Notes: generated from the sequence alone by a model not told the origin. 45,644 bases of DNA from Nitrospirota bacterium (GCA_024275315.1 JAJRZK010000052.1:1-45644), one strand, 5' to 3'. Positions 8,113-17,257 are shown, counted from the first letter of the stretch. Made by a program: numbers and translations.

Positions 8113-8734
8113 TCGATCGGGCTTGAGAAAAAAAGTCTTGTCCGGCATAGCCGCGCTGATGATGGTGAAGATCGCGTTTTTCATCATGCCATGGAGCTTA
8201 TATGGCCCGGACAAGGGAGCGGTCACCACCGCCCACGCCCAGGCGCGACCTGCAAAGGACGGCTCGAAGAATATTGAACCGAGCGACCCCGCGGAACTGG
8301 CTCCCGCGCCCACAACGATCGAGCCCGCTCCCGACAAGCTGGAGGGGGAGATACTGCGCGAGGTCAAGCAACGCCAGGAGGAGCTGGACAAAAAAGAAGA
8401 CGAGCTGGCAATAAGGGAGGAGCAACTGCGTACAATGAAGTCCGACCTGGACAAGCAGATATCACAGCTAAAAGCGCTCCAGGCCAGCATTGAAGAGCAA
8501 ATAAAACTCAGAACCGACCTGGAAACCAAGGCGATTATAAAACTGGCCAAAACATACTCCGCCATGCCGCCGGACAACGCCGCCTCGCTTATACAGAAAA
8601 TAGACACATCCATAGCCATCCGCGTGCTGGGGGCCATGAAAGAACGCTCCGCCGGCAGGATACTGGCCGCCCTTCCGCCAGACAAGGCGTCGAAACTTTC
8701 CGAGGGGCTGGTAAAAAAGGGAAAAAACCGCTGA
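8105..8734 (+). CDS. motE: MotE-like protein (MgtE N-terminal-type domain)
   Basis: MotE-type proteins are periplasmic partners of the flagellar stator and are commonly encoded right after fliJ. The 209-residue product has a signal-anchor (about 10-32, ALMMVKIAFFIMPWSL), a Pro/Ala-rich linker (about 45-78), a coiled coil (about 80-140, EVKQRQEELDKKEDELA onward) and a C-terminal domain with MPPDNAASLIQKID and LPPDKASKLSEGL. These two motifs are the repeats of the MgtE intracellular N domain found in MotE. It overlaps fliJ by 8 nt. The genes often found next (fliK, flgD, flgE) are not here; the flagellar run ends. Confidence 0.82.
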   Translation: MTDRSGLRKKVLSGIAALMMVKIAFFIMPWSLYGPDKGAVTTAHAQARPAKDGSKNIEPSDPAELAPAPTTIEPAPDKLEGEILREVKQRQEELDKKEDELAIREEQLRTMKSDLDKQISQLKALQASIEEQIKLRTDLETKAIIKLAKTYSAMPPDNAASLIQKIDTSIAIRVLGAMKERSAGRILAALPPDKASKLSEGLVKKGKNR

Positions 8735-8870
8735 CCCGGTTTCCCGTAAACCCTCTTCGCCCCGTCTCGTCACAAACGCAACCCGATAGTGACAAATCCC
8801 ACCTGCGCCATTATCATGTTCACCTGTGGCCACGCAGATGATTGTCAACCACTGGATCGGGGAAAGTAAT

Positions 8871-11012
8871 TTGAGCGCTTTGGATTTGTTGATCGGTATC
8901 CACAACCACCAGCCGGTGGGCAATTTCGGGCACGTGTTCGAGGAATGCTTCAACATGTGCTACCAACCCCAGATCAGCCTGCTGGAAAAATGGCCCGGGG
9001 TGCGGATGTCAATCCATCACAGCGGCCCGTTGCTGGACTGGATAGAGTCCAACCACCCGGGATATATCGACACCGTCGCAAAACTTGTCGATCGCGGGCA
9101 GGTGGAGATATTGTCCGGCGGATACTACGAGCCGATCCTCTCCTCGATCCCGGAGGATGACGCCATCGGCCAGGTGATGATGATGAACGAATACATAAAA
9201 AAGCGGTTCGGGCGCAACCCCGCCGGCATGTGGGCCGCCGAGAGGATATGGGACCCGGGCCTGCCAAAGATCATCAACGCCGCGGGGCTGAAGTTCACAT
9301 TGCTCGACGACACCCATTTTTATTACGCCGGGCTGGAATCCGGGGACATGTTCGGTTATTACATGACCGAAAAAAACGGGGCCACGGTCGCCGTTTTCCC
9401 GATAGACAAAACCCTCCGGTACACAATCCCCTTCAAGGAGCCGCATGAAACCATCGACTATTTGAAACACGCCCGGCAGGCCCATGGGGCCGACGGTGTC
9501 ACATACGGCGACGACGGGGAAAAATTCGGCGTGTGGCCCGGTACGCATCAATGGGTGTTCGAGGAAAAATGGCTCGAAAAATTTTACGGGTCGCTGATGG
9601 AAAACAGCGACCATATCAGGACATCTTTTTTTTCGGAGTATCTCGATCGGCGCCGTTCGAAAGGAAGGATATACCTCCCTGTGGCCTCGTACGATGAAAT
9701 GATGGAATGGTCGCTGCCCGTGAACGCGGGAGCGAAGTATGAAAACGCCATGCGCGAACTCGGGGATATGGGCAAGCTGGACGAGTGGAAACCTTTCATT
9801 CGCGGAGGGATGTGGGACAATTTCCTGGTGAAATACGAAGAGTCGAACAGGATGCACAAAAAGATGCTCCGCGTATCGGAAAGACTGGGCGAAATCCCCA
9901 CCGGCCAGGAAAACGATCTGGTCACCGAAGCCAGGATCCAGCTTTATCAGGGCCAATGCAACTGCGCATACTGGCACGGTCTGTTCGGGGGGCTGTATCT
10001 GAACTACCTTCGACACGCGGTCTACAACCGCATTATTGAAGCGGAAAAACTGGTCGACAGGGCCACCGGGAAAACCGGGGAATGGATAGATGTGACGAAA
10101 CTCGATTTCAACAAAGACGGAAGCGACGAGATCGTGGTGGAAAACCGGAGCGTGTCCGCCCTTTTCAACCCGGCCTGCGGAGCCAGCCTGACCGGGCTTG
10201 ACTATCGTCCGGCGGGGTTTTGCCTGACGAACACGCTGACCCGCCGCGAAGAAGTGTACCACCGGAAAATACGGGAGCAGGCGGCGGCGTCCGGAAACGG
10301 CGACCAGCCCGCCTCTATTCATGACATCGTCCATTTCAAGGAGGAAGGGCTTGACAAAAAGCTGGTGTACGACCTTTACGACCGGCACTGTTTCCAGGAC
10401 CGTTTTATGGACCCGTCGACCTCGATGGACGACTTTGTCACGCAAAGGTACGCCGAGCTCGGCGACTTTATAGGGGGATCATGGGATGTCGAAAGCGTCG
10501 AGACGGATGGCAAAGCCCTGATCACGATGGCCCGTGAAGGCGCGCTGGCCGTTAACGGCGAAAACGAACCCGTCCGGATTCGCAAGACGTTCAGCGTGAA
10601 CACGACCGACCCGGCAGTCTCCGCAAGTTACGAAGTGACCAACCTGTCCGGCGGGAGCCTGGAGTTTTGCATGGGGGTGGAGTTCAACCTGACACTGCTG
10701 GCCTCCGACGCCGGGGACAGGTATTGGACAGGCTTAAACGTACAGGACAAGCCAAGGCTGAAAACCGCCATGGCTGAAAAGGGGATAACAAGCATGGGTA
10801 TGCGTGACGATTTTTTCGGTTTCGAGGTCAGCGTCAGTTCCGACACCCCTTTTGACTGCTGGCGGTTTCCCGTGGAGACCGTCTCCCAGTCCGAATCGGG
10901 GTTTGAAAGCACGTACCAGGGCTCGTGCATGGTGGCGTTGCGCAGAATAAGCCTGGCCCCGGGCCAGAAGCGAACCTTCACGATGACCCTGGCGGCGGAT
11001 AATACGAAATGA
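8871..11012 (+). CDS. GH57 4-alpha-glucanotransferase/alpha-amylase
   Basis: The product belongs to glycoside hydrolase family 57 and closely follows the domain plan of the Thermococcus 4-alpha-glucanotransferase, which moves maltooligosaccharide units in glycogen or starch metabolism. The opening IGIHNHQPVGNFG, the nucleophile motif AAERIWDP (Glu about 124) and the acid/base motif YGDDGEKFGVWP (Asp about 214-215) are intact, and RGGMWDNFLVKYEESNRMHK and the GQCNCAYWHGLFGGLYL segment follow. The C-terminal beta-sandwich (DUF1925/DUF1926-like) spans about 380-710. I chose TTG 8871 (713 residues) because family members start at this point and GGGGA precedes it by 7 nt; GTG 8826 and ATG 8838 have no ribosome site. 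The end overlaps hisD by 4 nt. Precise specificity is not certain. Confidence 0.9.
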   Translation: MSALDLLIGIHNHQPVGNFGHVFEECFNMCYQPQISLLEKWPGVRMSIHHSGPLLDWIESNHPGYIDTVAKLVDRGQVEILSGGYYEPILSSIPEDDAIGQVMMMNEYIKKRFGRNPAGMWAAERIWDPGLPKIINAAGLKFTLLDDTHFYYAGLESGDMFGYYMTEKNGATVAVFPIDKTLRYTIPFKEPHETIDYLKHARQAHGADGVTYGDDGEKFGVWPGTHQWVFEEKWLEKFYGSLMENSDHIRTSFFSEYLDRRRSKGRIYLPVASYDEMMEWSLPVNAGAKYENAMRELGDMGKLDEWKPFIRGGMWDNFLVKYEESNRMHKKMLRVSERLGEIPTGQENDLVTEARIQLYQGQCNCAYWHGLFGGLYLNYLRHAVYNRIIEAEKLVDRATGKTGEWIDVTKLDFNKDGSDEIVVENRSVSALFNPACGASLTGLDYRPAGFCLTNTLTRREEVYHRKIREQAAASGNGDQPASIHDIVHFKEEGLDKKLVYDLYDRHCFQDRFMDPSTSMDDFVTQRYAELGDFIGGSWDVESVETDGKALITMAREGALAVNGENEPVRIRKTFSVNTTDPAVSASYEVTNLSGGSLEFCMGVEFNLTLLASDAGDRYWTGLNVQDKPRLKTAMAEKGITSMGMRDDFFGFEVSVSSDTPFDCWRFPVETVSQSESGFESTYQGSCMVALRRISLAPGQKRTFTMTLAADNTK

Positions 11013-12298
11013 AGATCATAAAGGCAAAAGGCGAGGATTTCAAAAAAGTGATGGCGCGGCTCGATTCGCGCCAAACCCGCGGCCTGCCGGATGTGGCCGG
11101 CGTGGTGGAGAAAATCATACGGGACGTCAGGGTCAGGGGTGACAAGGCGCTTTTTTCATATACCAGCAAGTTCGACGGGATAAAGCTGGACAAAAAAACA
11201 ATAAAAGTGAGCCGGAGCGAGTTTCGCAAAAGCCTCAAGTCCGCCGACCCTGCCGTGGTGGAGGCGTTGGAGATTTGCGCACGGAGGATCAGAAGCTTTC
11301 ACGAGCGCCAAAAAGAGCGTTCCTGGTCATATCGCGACGACAACGGCGCAACGCTGGGGCAGATAATAAATCCGCTCGACTCGGTGGGGATATATATCCC
11401 CGGCGGAAAAGCTTCGTATCCAAGCTCGGCGCTGATGAACGCCATCCCCGCGCGTATCGCCGGGGTGCGGCGAATCGTCATGGTCACCCCGGCCCCTTAC
11501 GGCGTGTTGAATCCATACACCCTTGTAGCCGCCGAAATCGCCGGTGTGGACGAGGTGTACAAGGTAGGAGGAGCCCAGGCGGTCGCCGCGCTGGCGTTTG
11601 GCTCCGAGTCTGTCAAACCGGTCGATAAAATCACCGGCCCGGGCAACGTCTACGTGGCCGAGGCCAAACGCCAGGTTTTCGGCAAGGTGGATATAGACAT
11701 GATCGCAGGTCCCAGCGAGATTCTCATACTGGCCGATAAATCCGCCAACCCGAAGTTTGCCGCGGCCGATCTTCTGTCCCAGGCGGAGCATGACGAAAAC
11801 GCCTATCCCATCCTGGTGACAACATCGGCCAGCCTGGCGGAAAAAGTGGCCGAAGAGCTCAAGCTCCAGACAAAAACGCTGGACCGCAGAAAAATCGTCA
11901 GAAAATGCCTTGGTAAAAACTGTTTCGCCATTGTCGCAAAAAACCTGGATGAAGCTTTCGGTATCGCCAACCGGGTGGCCCCGGAGCACCTGGAGTTATT
12001 GATCAAAGACGCGAAAAAACAGGTCGGCCGGGTGAAACACGCCGGGGCGGTCTTCGTGGGACCCTGGACACCGGAAGCTTTGGGGGACTACGCCGCCGGG
12101 CCGAACCACGTGCTTCCCACCGGCTGCGGCGCCAGGTTTTTCTCTCCGCTGGGGGTGTACGATTTCATAAAAAGAACCAGCCTGCTGGAGTTTACAAAGA
12201 GCGGCTGTGACACACTAGCCGACCCGGTGATCCGTGTCGCAGAGCGGGAGGGACTGCAAGCGCACGCCCGGGCGGTAGCGATCAGGGTTAAAAGATAG
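11009..12298 (+). CDS. hisD: histidinol dehydrogenase HisD
   Basis: HisD is the zinc- and NAD-dependent enzyme that oxidises L-histidinol twice to histidine, the last step of the pathway. The 429-residue protein has the typical blocks IYIPGGKASYPSS (about 129-140), GPGNVYVAEAK (211-220), AGPSEI (233-238), the zinc-site QAEHD (258-262) and the catalytic PEH at 325-327, matching E. coli Glu326/His327. Length is normal (about 430). The ATG sits in an ATGA overlap with the GH57 stop, so the two are translationally coupled although their pathways are unrelated. hisC follows after 26 nt. Confidence 0.97.
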   Translation: MKIIKAKGEDFKKVMARLDSRQTRGLPDVAGVVEKIIRDVRVRGDKALFSYTSKFDGIKLDKKTIKVSRSEFRKSLKSADPAVVEALEICARRIRSFHERQKERSWSYRDDNGATLGQIINPLDSVGIYIPGGKASYPSSALMNAIPARIAGVRRIVMVTPAPYGVLNPYTLVAAEIAGVDEVYKVGGAQAVAALAFGSESVKPVDKITGPGNVYVAEAKRQVFGKVDIDMIAGPSEILILADKSANPKFAAADLLSQAEHDENAYPILVTTSASLAEKVAEELKLQTKTLDRRKIVRKCLGKNCFAIVAKNLDEAFGIANRVAPEHLELLIKDAKKQVGRVKHAGAVFVGPWTPEALGDYAAGPNHVLPTGCGARFFSPLGVYDFIKRTSLLEFTKSGCDTLADPVIRVAEREGLQAHARAVAIRVKR

Positions 12299-12324
12299 CC
12301 ATTTTCGTGCTAAATTAACCCATC

Positions 12325-13404
12325 ATGAAAAAAGAGCTAGACAGGATCGATCCGGGCTCTCTTGTTCGGCCCCGCATACGAAACGCCAGCGCCTACCACG
12401 TAGACCAGTGTCCGTGCGAGGTGGTTCTCGACGCCAATGAATCGCCATACCCGCCGCCCGCAAAAATGCGGGAACGGCTGTGGGTGGTGATGGCCGGGAC
12501 AGCGTTTAACCGATACCCGGACATGGAAACGTCCCTGTTAAGAAACGCCATCGCCTCAAAAGAGGGTGTGGACGCCGCGGAAATCCTGCCCGGCAACGGG
12601 TCTGATGAAATAGTCCAGTCGCTTGTAATCGCCCTGTGCGAGCCCGGATCGAAGATACTGACCCCCTCGCCCACTTTCTCCATGTACCGGGCCATCGCCG
12701 GTTTCCACGGGGTTGACACCATCGAGGCGCCGTTGAATGAAGACTGGACGCTGGACACGGAAACCATGGTGCGGCTTGCGGGGGGTCAGCCGCCATCCAT
12801 CGTTTTTCTGGCGTCCCCGAACAACCCGACCGGTGTGCGGTATGACCTTGCGGACGTGGAATCGATCGCAGACACCTGCGGCGGGGTTGTGGTGGTGGAT
12901 GAAGCGTATGTGGATTTCTCGACCGAGCCTGTGGGCGCGATGTTCCGGGACCGGCCGAACGTGGTGATCCTCAAGACATTATCGAAAATCGGGCTGGCCG
13001 CCCTGCGCCTGGGCTACATGATGGCCGACAGACGGCTGATAGAGCAGGTGAACAAGGTGCGACTGCCGTTTAACATAAACTCGGTGACCCAGGCGGTCGT
13101 TGTGGAGGCGCTGAAGTACTGGGAAGAGTTCACACCGTTTTTCCGGGAGATAATCAGGGAGCGTGATCGTGTTTTTAGAGAGCTTGAATCTATAAGCGGT
13201 GTTGATCCTTTTCCGTCGGAGGCCAACTTTATCTTGATGCGGACAGGAACCGACCCAGCCCTGGTTTTTGATTCACTGATACGCAAAAGTGTCCGGGTGA
13301 GATGGTTTAAGGGGGCGGCCAGGGTTGGCGACTGTTTCAGGGTCACAATCGGGTCGCCGACGGAGAATGACAAGTTCCTGACCGCCCTGCGACAGTCGCT
13401 GTGA
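12325..13404 (+). CDS. hisC: histidinol-phosphate aminotransferase HisC
   Basis: HisC is a class-II fold, PLP-dependent transaminase that makes histidinol phosphate from imidazole-acetol phosphate and glutamate. The 359-residue product shows [11 protein letters not shown] at about 35-45, NGSDEIVQ (91-98), SPNNPTG (164-170), the PLP-phosphate Asp in [10 protein letters not shown] and the Schiff-base lysine in [16 protein letters not shown] (Lys221). Length matches the family (350-360). There is no good Shine-Dalgarno before the ATG, so it may depend on upstream translation. The stop overlaps the NUDIX start (GTGA). Only these two his genes are present; the rest of the pathway is elsewhere. Confidence 0.95.
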   Translation: MKKELDRIDPGSLVRPRIRNASAYHVDQCPCEVVLDANESPYPPPAKMRERLWVVMAGTAFNRYPDMETSLLRNAIASKEGVDAAEILPGNGSDEIVQSLVIALCEPGSKILTPSPTFSMYRAIAGFHGVDTIEAPLNEDWTLDTETMVRLAGGQPPSIVFLASPNNPTGVRYDLADVESIADTCGGVVVVDEAYVDFSTEPVGAMFRDRPNVVILKTLSKIGLAALRLGYMMADRRLIEQVNKVRLPFNINSVTQAVVVEALKYWEEFTPFFREIIRERDRVFRELESISGVDPFPSEANFILMRTGTDPALVFDSLIRKSVRVRWFKGAARVGDCFRVTIGSPTENDKFLTALRQSL

Positions 13405-13838
13405 AAAAGTTCACCACCTGCCCGCAATGCGGCGCGGAAGTTTCCGAATGGGTCTGCCCGAGGCTCACGGTCGATATCATTATAGAGCTGGGCGGCAAGG
13501 TGGTCCTGATAGAACGAGCCAACGAGCCGTATGGATGGGCCATTCCCGGGGGGTTCGTCGATTACGGGGAATCTTTGGAGCAGGCCGCGGTCCGCGAGGC
13601 GAAAGAGGAGACGGGGCTTGACGTCACACTGCTAAAACAGCTTGGCGCCTATTCGGACCCGAAACGCGACCCTCGCCAGCATAACGTATCCGTCGTTTTC
13701 ATCGCCAGGGCCGACGGAGCCCCGGTTGGAGGCAGTGACGCGAAAAACGCGGAGTTGTTCGGAGCGCAGAACCTGCCCGCGCTGGTGTTTGACCACGAAA
13801 AGATATTGAAAGACTATTTCGGCTCGTTAAACCCGTAG
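13401..13838 (+). CDS. NUDIX hydrolase with N-terminal zinc ribbon
   Basis: NUDIX enzymes cleave nucleoside diphosphates linked to other groups. The 145-residue product has a short N-terminal CPQCG motif, with a second Cys about ten residues later (half a zinc ribbon), then the NUDIX box running from GGFVDYGE to REAKEETGL at about residues 50-72 with all consensus Gly, Glu and Arg residues. The combination of a small zinc ribbon and NUDIX box is seen in NADH-pyrophosphatase-like and ADP-ribose-type enzymes, but the substrate cannot be told. The GTG start overlaps the hisC stop by 4 nt. The next gene converges only 7 nt away, with no visible terminator between them. Confidence 0.88.
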   Translation: MKKFTTCPQCGAEVSEWVCPRLTVDIIIELGGKVVLIERANEPYGWAIPGGFVDYGESLEQAAVREAKEETGLDVTLLKQLGAYSDPKRDPRQHNVSVVFIARADGAPVGGSDAKNAELFGAQNLPALVFDHEKILKDYFGSLNP

Positions 13839-13844
13839 CAGTCT

Positions 13845-15074
13845 TCAGTGTCTTAGTTCCGCTCCTCCGGCCGCCTCCTCGACGGACACCACCTTCTCCT
13901 TGTGCGGATCCCAGAGCGGGGAGATCTCGCGGATGGTCCTTATTATCCGAGGCAGATGGTTCATCACGTAGTCCACGTCCGCCATGGTGTTTTCGTACCC
14001 GAACGAAAACCTCAGGCTACCGTGGATGATCTCGTGCGGGATGCCCATGGCCATGAGCACGTGTGAAGGATCTAAAGAGCCGGAACTGCACGCCGACCCT
14101 GTGGATATGGCTATACCCGCCATATCCAGGTTGATCAACAGCGCCTCGCCTTCGACGCACTCAAAGCTCATGTCAAGAGTGTTGGGCGTTCTTTTGTCCT
14201 GGTGTCCGTTGAGCCTTACGAACGGGATGGCCTGCGTGATCCGTTTTTGGAGTTCGTCGCGCAGAGCTTTGGTGTGCGCGGCGATTTTTTCCATGTTCGC
14301 CATTCTGATCTCCACGGCCTTCGCAAACCCGATGATGCAAGCCACGTTTTCGGTGCCAGCCCTCAGGCTCCGCTCGTGATGCCCCCCGTGGACAAGTGGC
14401 TGAATCTTGACCCCCTTGCGTATGTACAGCGCCCCCACACCCTTGGGCCCGTTGATCTTGTGCCCCGACATGGACATCATATCCACACCAAGATCGTTGA
14501 CATCGACCGGAACCTTGCAAAACGTCTGCACCGCGTCCGTATGGATCGCGACACCGGCCTCTTTGGCCACTTCGGCGATCCGCTTTATCGGCTGGATTGT
14601 CCCGACTTCGTTGTTCGCGTGCATGATGGTCACCAGCAGAGCGTCGTTCCCCAGGGCCTTTTCCACCGATTCCGGGCTCACGACGGCCTCCGAATCCACA
14701 TCGACGAACGTGGCGTCGAACCCGGTTTTCGACAGATGCTTTACCACCTGTAAAACCGCGGGATGCTCTATGGTGGAGGTGATAATCCGTGTTTTCTCCC
14801 CCGTCCTGTTCGCCCACGCGTAACCTTTTACGGCCAGGTTGTCAGACTCGGTGCCGCCGCTGGTGAAGATTATCTCGGAAGGGTCGGCGCCTATGGCCTG
14901 GGCCACTGTTTCTCTCGCCTCGGAAATCTTCGCCTTGACAGACCTGCCGAAATGGTGTGCGGACGATGGATTGCCATACAAATCATTCAGATATGGCGAC
15001 ATCGCCTCGATCACCTCCGGGTGCACGTGCGTGGTCGCGTTGTTATCCAGATATACCTGGCGCAGTTCGTCCAT
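13845..15074 (-). CDS. nifS: cysteine desulfurase (NifS/IscS type)
   Basis: This PLP enzyme takes sulfur from cysteine to form a protein-bound persulfide for Fe-S clusters and thiolated tRNA. The 409-residue product has YLDNNATT at 8-15, SGGTESDN (72-79), the HANNEVGT stretch (152-159), the PLP lysine in SGHKINGPKG (Lys206) and the persulfide cysteine in STGSACSSGS (Cys329). The loop carrying Cys329 is the long IscS/NifS kind, not the SufS kind. No iscU/nifU gene is adjacent. Upstream lies a 148-bp spacer with a duplicated 31-bp element and then a ThiI/MnmA-like sulfurtransferase, which suggests delivery of sulfur to tRNA. The symbol could equally be iscS. Confidence 0.94.
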   Translation of the reverse strand: MDELRQVYLDNNATTHVHPEVIEAMSPYLNDLYGNPSSAHHFGRSVKAKISEARETVAQAIGADPSEIIFTSGGTESDNLAVKGYAWANRTGEKTRIITSTIEHPAVLQVVKHLSKTGFDATFVDVDSEAVVSPESVEKALGNDALLVTIMHANNEVGTIQPIKRIAEVAKEAGVAIHTDAVQTFCKVPVDVNDLGVDMMSMSGHKINGPKGVGALYIRKGVKIQPLVHGGHHERSLRAGTENVACIIGFAKAVEIRMANMEKIAAHTKALRDELQKRITQAIPFVRLNGHQDKRTPNTLDMSFECVEGEALLINLDMAGIAISTGSACSSGSLDPSHVLMAMGIPHEIIHGSLRFSFGYENTMADVDYVMNHLPRIIRTIREISPLWDPHKEKVVSVEEAAGGAELRH

Positions 15075-15111
15075 TTCCAGATCCTCTCAAATGACAGTCG
15101 CCCGATTTTTT

Positions 15112-15142
15112 CATAACCGGACACTGTGTTTAACAATTATCT
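15112..15142. repeat. 31-bp direct repeat, copy 1
   Basis: This 31-bp stretch recurs at 15185-15215 with a single difference (A or G at position 12). On the minus strand this copy lies 37 nt upstream of the nifS start. It contains TTGTTAAACA on that strand, which could be part of a promoter or a regulator site. Confidence 0.6.
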
Positions 15143-15184
15143 CAACATGCAAGCTCTTGAGATTTCCAGCCTATGGCCTCTGCC

Positions 15185-15215
15185 CATAACCGGACGCTGT
15201 GTTTAACAATTATCT
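15185..15215. repeat. 31-bp direct repeat, copy 2
   Basis: Second copy, 30 of 31 bases identical to 15112-15142, with a 73-bp period. It begins 7 nt beyond the stop codon of the ThiI/MnmA-like gene. The two copies fill much of the 148-bp spacer between that gene and nifS. Confidence 0.6.
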
Positions 15216-15222
15216 TACCTTG

Positions 15223-16242
15223 TTATATCCGCCATGACTCCAGGCTTTTTTCCGAAGCGGGCGTGGCGGACATGACCCAGCTTGTGTCATCGGATTTTCG
15301 CCGGTACCTGATCCGGACGGGGCCGCCGTTGGCGCCCTTGCAATAGCGCGCCGCGATGCGGACTATTTTTTCCACCGCCTCTTTGCCGAACGAACCTTTG
15401 GCGACGGTCAGGGCGCCCTTGGCGTCCCCGGAGGCGGGATAGAAGAAAAAATCGTCCTGGCCGGCCATTTTTTCCAGCTTGTTGTTTTCCTCGTGGTTCC
15501 TACCGACAATGACTTTCAGGTCGCTATCAAGGCGAAAATGTCTTCCCACACGCAACAGCCTGGCGTCTTTTACACCGGCGGATTTGTCGTTGTCGATAAG
15601 ATCGCGCATGCGCCCGGCGAAATGGGGGTCCGTCAACAGGCACCCGCCTGACGAGCAGAGATTTTCTGTCATCCCGAAATCCTCTTTCGCCACCCGGATC
15701 TGCTCCTTGCGCGACCTGCCCTGTATGGCCAGCATCTTGCCCCGGTCTATTATTCCCTCTTTTTCCGGGATGGTGGGCGGAAGCAGTTGCGCGCACATAG
15801 GCCGCACCACCAGGCCTGACAAACCGGATTCCCTGTCTATCAGCTCCATCGCGGTCGATCTCTGGGACATCGGCCGCTGGCCCACCACCTCGCCGGTGAA
15901 GATAAAACTGGCCCCGATCTCTTCCATCACCTGCTTTGCCCGTCTGAAAATCATTATGCGGCAGTCTATGCAGGGGTTGATGTTTTTCCCGTATCCAAAC
16001 TTCGGGTTTCTGACGAGATCTATATACTCCTGCCCCATGAACTCGACCCGCACCTTCATGCCCAGCTCCTCCGCGAGCCGCTTGGCCTCGTTTTTGCACC
16101 CGTGACTCTTGCTGGTGCATGTGCAAAAGGGGCTGAAAAAATTCAGCGCCGTAACGTCGAAACCCAATCTTTGCATTATCCGGGTCGCCAGGGCGCTATC
16201 CAGCCCTCCCGACAGCAACCCCACGGCTTTCACAACAAACAT
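15223..16242 (-). CDS. ThiI/MnmA-like PP-loop sulfurtransferase
   Basis: The 339-residue product starts with the ATP-pyrophosphatase PP-loop LSGGLDSALA (10-19), as in enzymes that adenylate a tRNA base before sulfur insertion. Cysteines are grouped: Cys40, 42 and 49 after the first strand, the motif NPCIDCR (Cys91, Cys94), which recalls the MnmA NPC motif, and a later LCSSGGC. The C-terminal third resembles the NFACT-R/DUF814-type RNA-binding module. Similar proteins are annotated as thiouridine synthases related to ThiI or MnmA, but THUMP and rhodanese domains of classical ThiI are absent. With nifS downstream, a role in tRNA thiolation is likely; the exact position modified is unknown. It follows the SurA-like gene by 13 nt. 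Confidence 0.75.
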   Translation of the reverse strand: MFVVKAVGLLSGGLDSALATRIMQRLGFDVTALNFFSPFCTCTSKSHGCKNEAKRLAEELGMKVRVEFMGQEYIDLVRNPKFGYGKNINPCIDCRIMIFRRAKQVMEEIGASFIFTGEVVGQRPMSQRSTAMELIDRESGLSGLVVRPMCAQLLPPTIPEKEGIIDRGKMLAIQGRSRKEQIRVAKEDFGMTENLCSSGGCLLTDPHFAGRMRDLIDNDKSAGVKDARLLRVGRHFRLDSDLKVIVGRNHEENNKLEKMAGQDDFFFYPASGDAKGALTVAKGSFGKEAVEKIVRIAARYCKGANGGPVRIRYRRKSDDTSWVMSATPASEKSLESWRI

Positions 16243-16255
16243 AACACCAGTTCCA

Positions 16256-17257
16256 TCAATACATAACTTCTATATACGCCTGGTTGCGAAGACGTTTCAG
16301 CCACTCCATCCGTTTCCGATTGTATAATTCGTTGGAGAGCCTGGCGTATATTTGCTTCGAAACTTCTTCAAAAGGCTTGATCTTGGATTCTTCCCGGTCC
16401 GTCACCTTTACAATGTGAAACCCGTACCGGGTCCGTATCGGGCCGCCGACCTCCCCTATTCCCAGAGCGAACGCCGTCTTCTCGAACGCCGGCAACATCT
16501 TGCCCCTGGTGAACCATCCAAGGTCACCGCCGGTCTTTGCGGATGCGTCCTGGGAATATTTCGCGGCCGTTTCGGCGAAATCCGCCCCGGCCCGGATTTC
16601 CCCCATGATCGACTCTATTTTGGCCTTCGCCTCTGAAATCGCGCGCTGGCCCGAGTTTTCCGTGACCAGCAGGATTATGTGGCTGGCCCGAACCCGTTCT
16701 TCGGTTTTGAACTCGCCCATATGGCGGCTGTAATAGTCCCTGGCCTCTTCTTCGCTTATCGAGGTTCCGGTAAGCTCCATGTTGACAATCCGTCTTATGA
16801 GAATCTGGTTGCGGAGCGTGTTCCTGAACTTTTTCAGCGTCGTCCCCTGGGTTTTGAGAGCCTGTTCGAGCGCTTTGTCCGAGAGGTTGTTGTTGGCTTT
16901 TACATTTTCTATGGCCTTGTCTATATCCGCGTCACTGACCTTGACATCTTTTTCCCGGGCGTAATATCCCATGACCTTTTCATCGATCATGTTGTTGAGG
17001 ATTCTGCGCTCGGTAATCTTACCGGCAGGCAGGTTTTTCGCCCCTTTATTCCTGAGGCTTTTAAACAGTGCCACCTGCTTGCGCAAATCCGAAAGCAGGA
17101 TTATCTCTCCATTCACGTTCGCCACGACCCGGTCGACAATCTCGGCGTCCGCGGCCGGAGAAAACCCGGCGATGGCGACGACGATCAGGACAAGGCCCGC
17201 GATAGCGCCTCGTAGTCTATGTTGACAGGAACCCTCTCCTTTAACTCGTCGATCCAA
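16256..17257 (-). CDS. SurA-like periplasmic peptidyl-prolyl isomerase
   Basis: The product (333 residues from TTG 17257) has a signal peptide (about 16-38, AIAGLVLIVVAIAG then a cleavage site near AADA), the SurA_N chaperone opening IVDRVVANVNGEIILLSDL, and one parvulin/PpiC domain at about 185-290 (HIILLV, then GGDLGWFTRGKM, then GFHIVKVTDRE). E. coli SurA has two parvulin domains; one is common outside Gammaproteobacteria. Such proteins escort outer-membrane proteins through the periplasm. The TTG start is chosen because AGGAG lies 8 nt upstream and no other start gives an intact signal peptide. The first 24 codons overlap the end of the upstream foldase gene. Confidence 0.88.
   Translation of the reverse strand: MDRRVKGEGSCQHRLRGAIAGLVLIVVAIAGFSPAADAEIVDRVVANVNGEIILLSDLRKQVALFKSLRNKGAKNLPAGKITERRILNNMIDEKVMGYYAREKDVKVSDADIDKAIENVKANNNLSDKALEQALKTQGTTLKKFRNTLRNQILIRRIVNMELTGTSISEEEARDYYSRHMGEFKTEERVRASHIILLVTENSGQRAISEAKAKIESIMGEIRAGADFAETAAKYSQDASAKTGGDLGWFTRGKMLPAFEKTAFALGIGEVGGPIRTRYGFHIVKVTDREESKIKPFEEVSKQIYARLSNELYNRKRMEWLKRLRNQAYIEVMY

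Noticed and set aside
9009-10445. 478-codon minus-strand open frame opposite the GH57 gene
   Set aside because: The plus strand carries an intact GH57 protein with catalytic motifs; the antisense translation shows no recognisable domain.
13839-13844. Shared terminator between the NUDIX and nifS genes
   Set aside because: Only 6 nt separate the convergent stops and no hairpin with a T-run was found on either strand.
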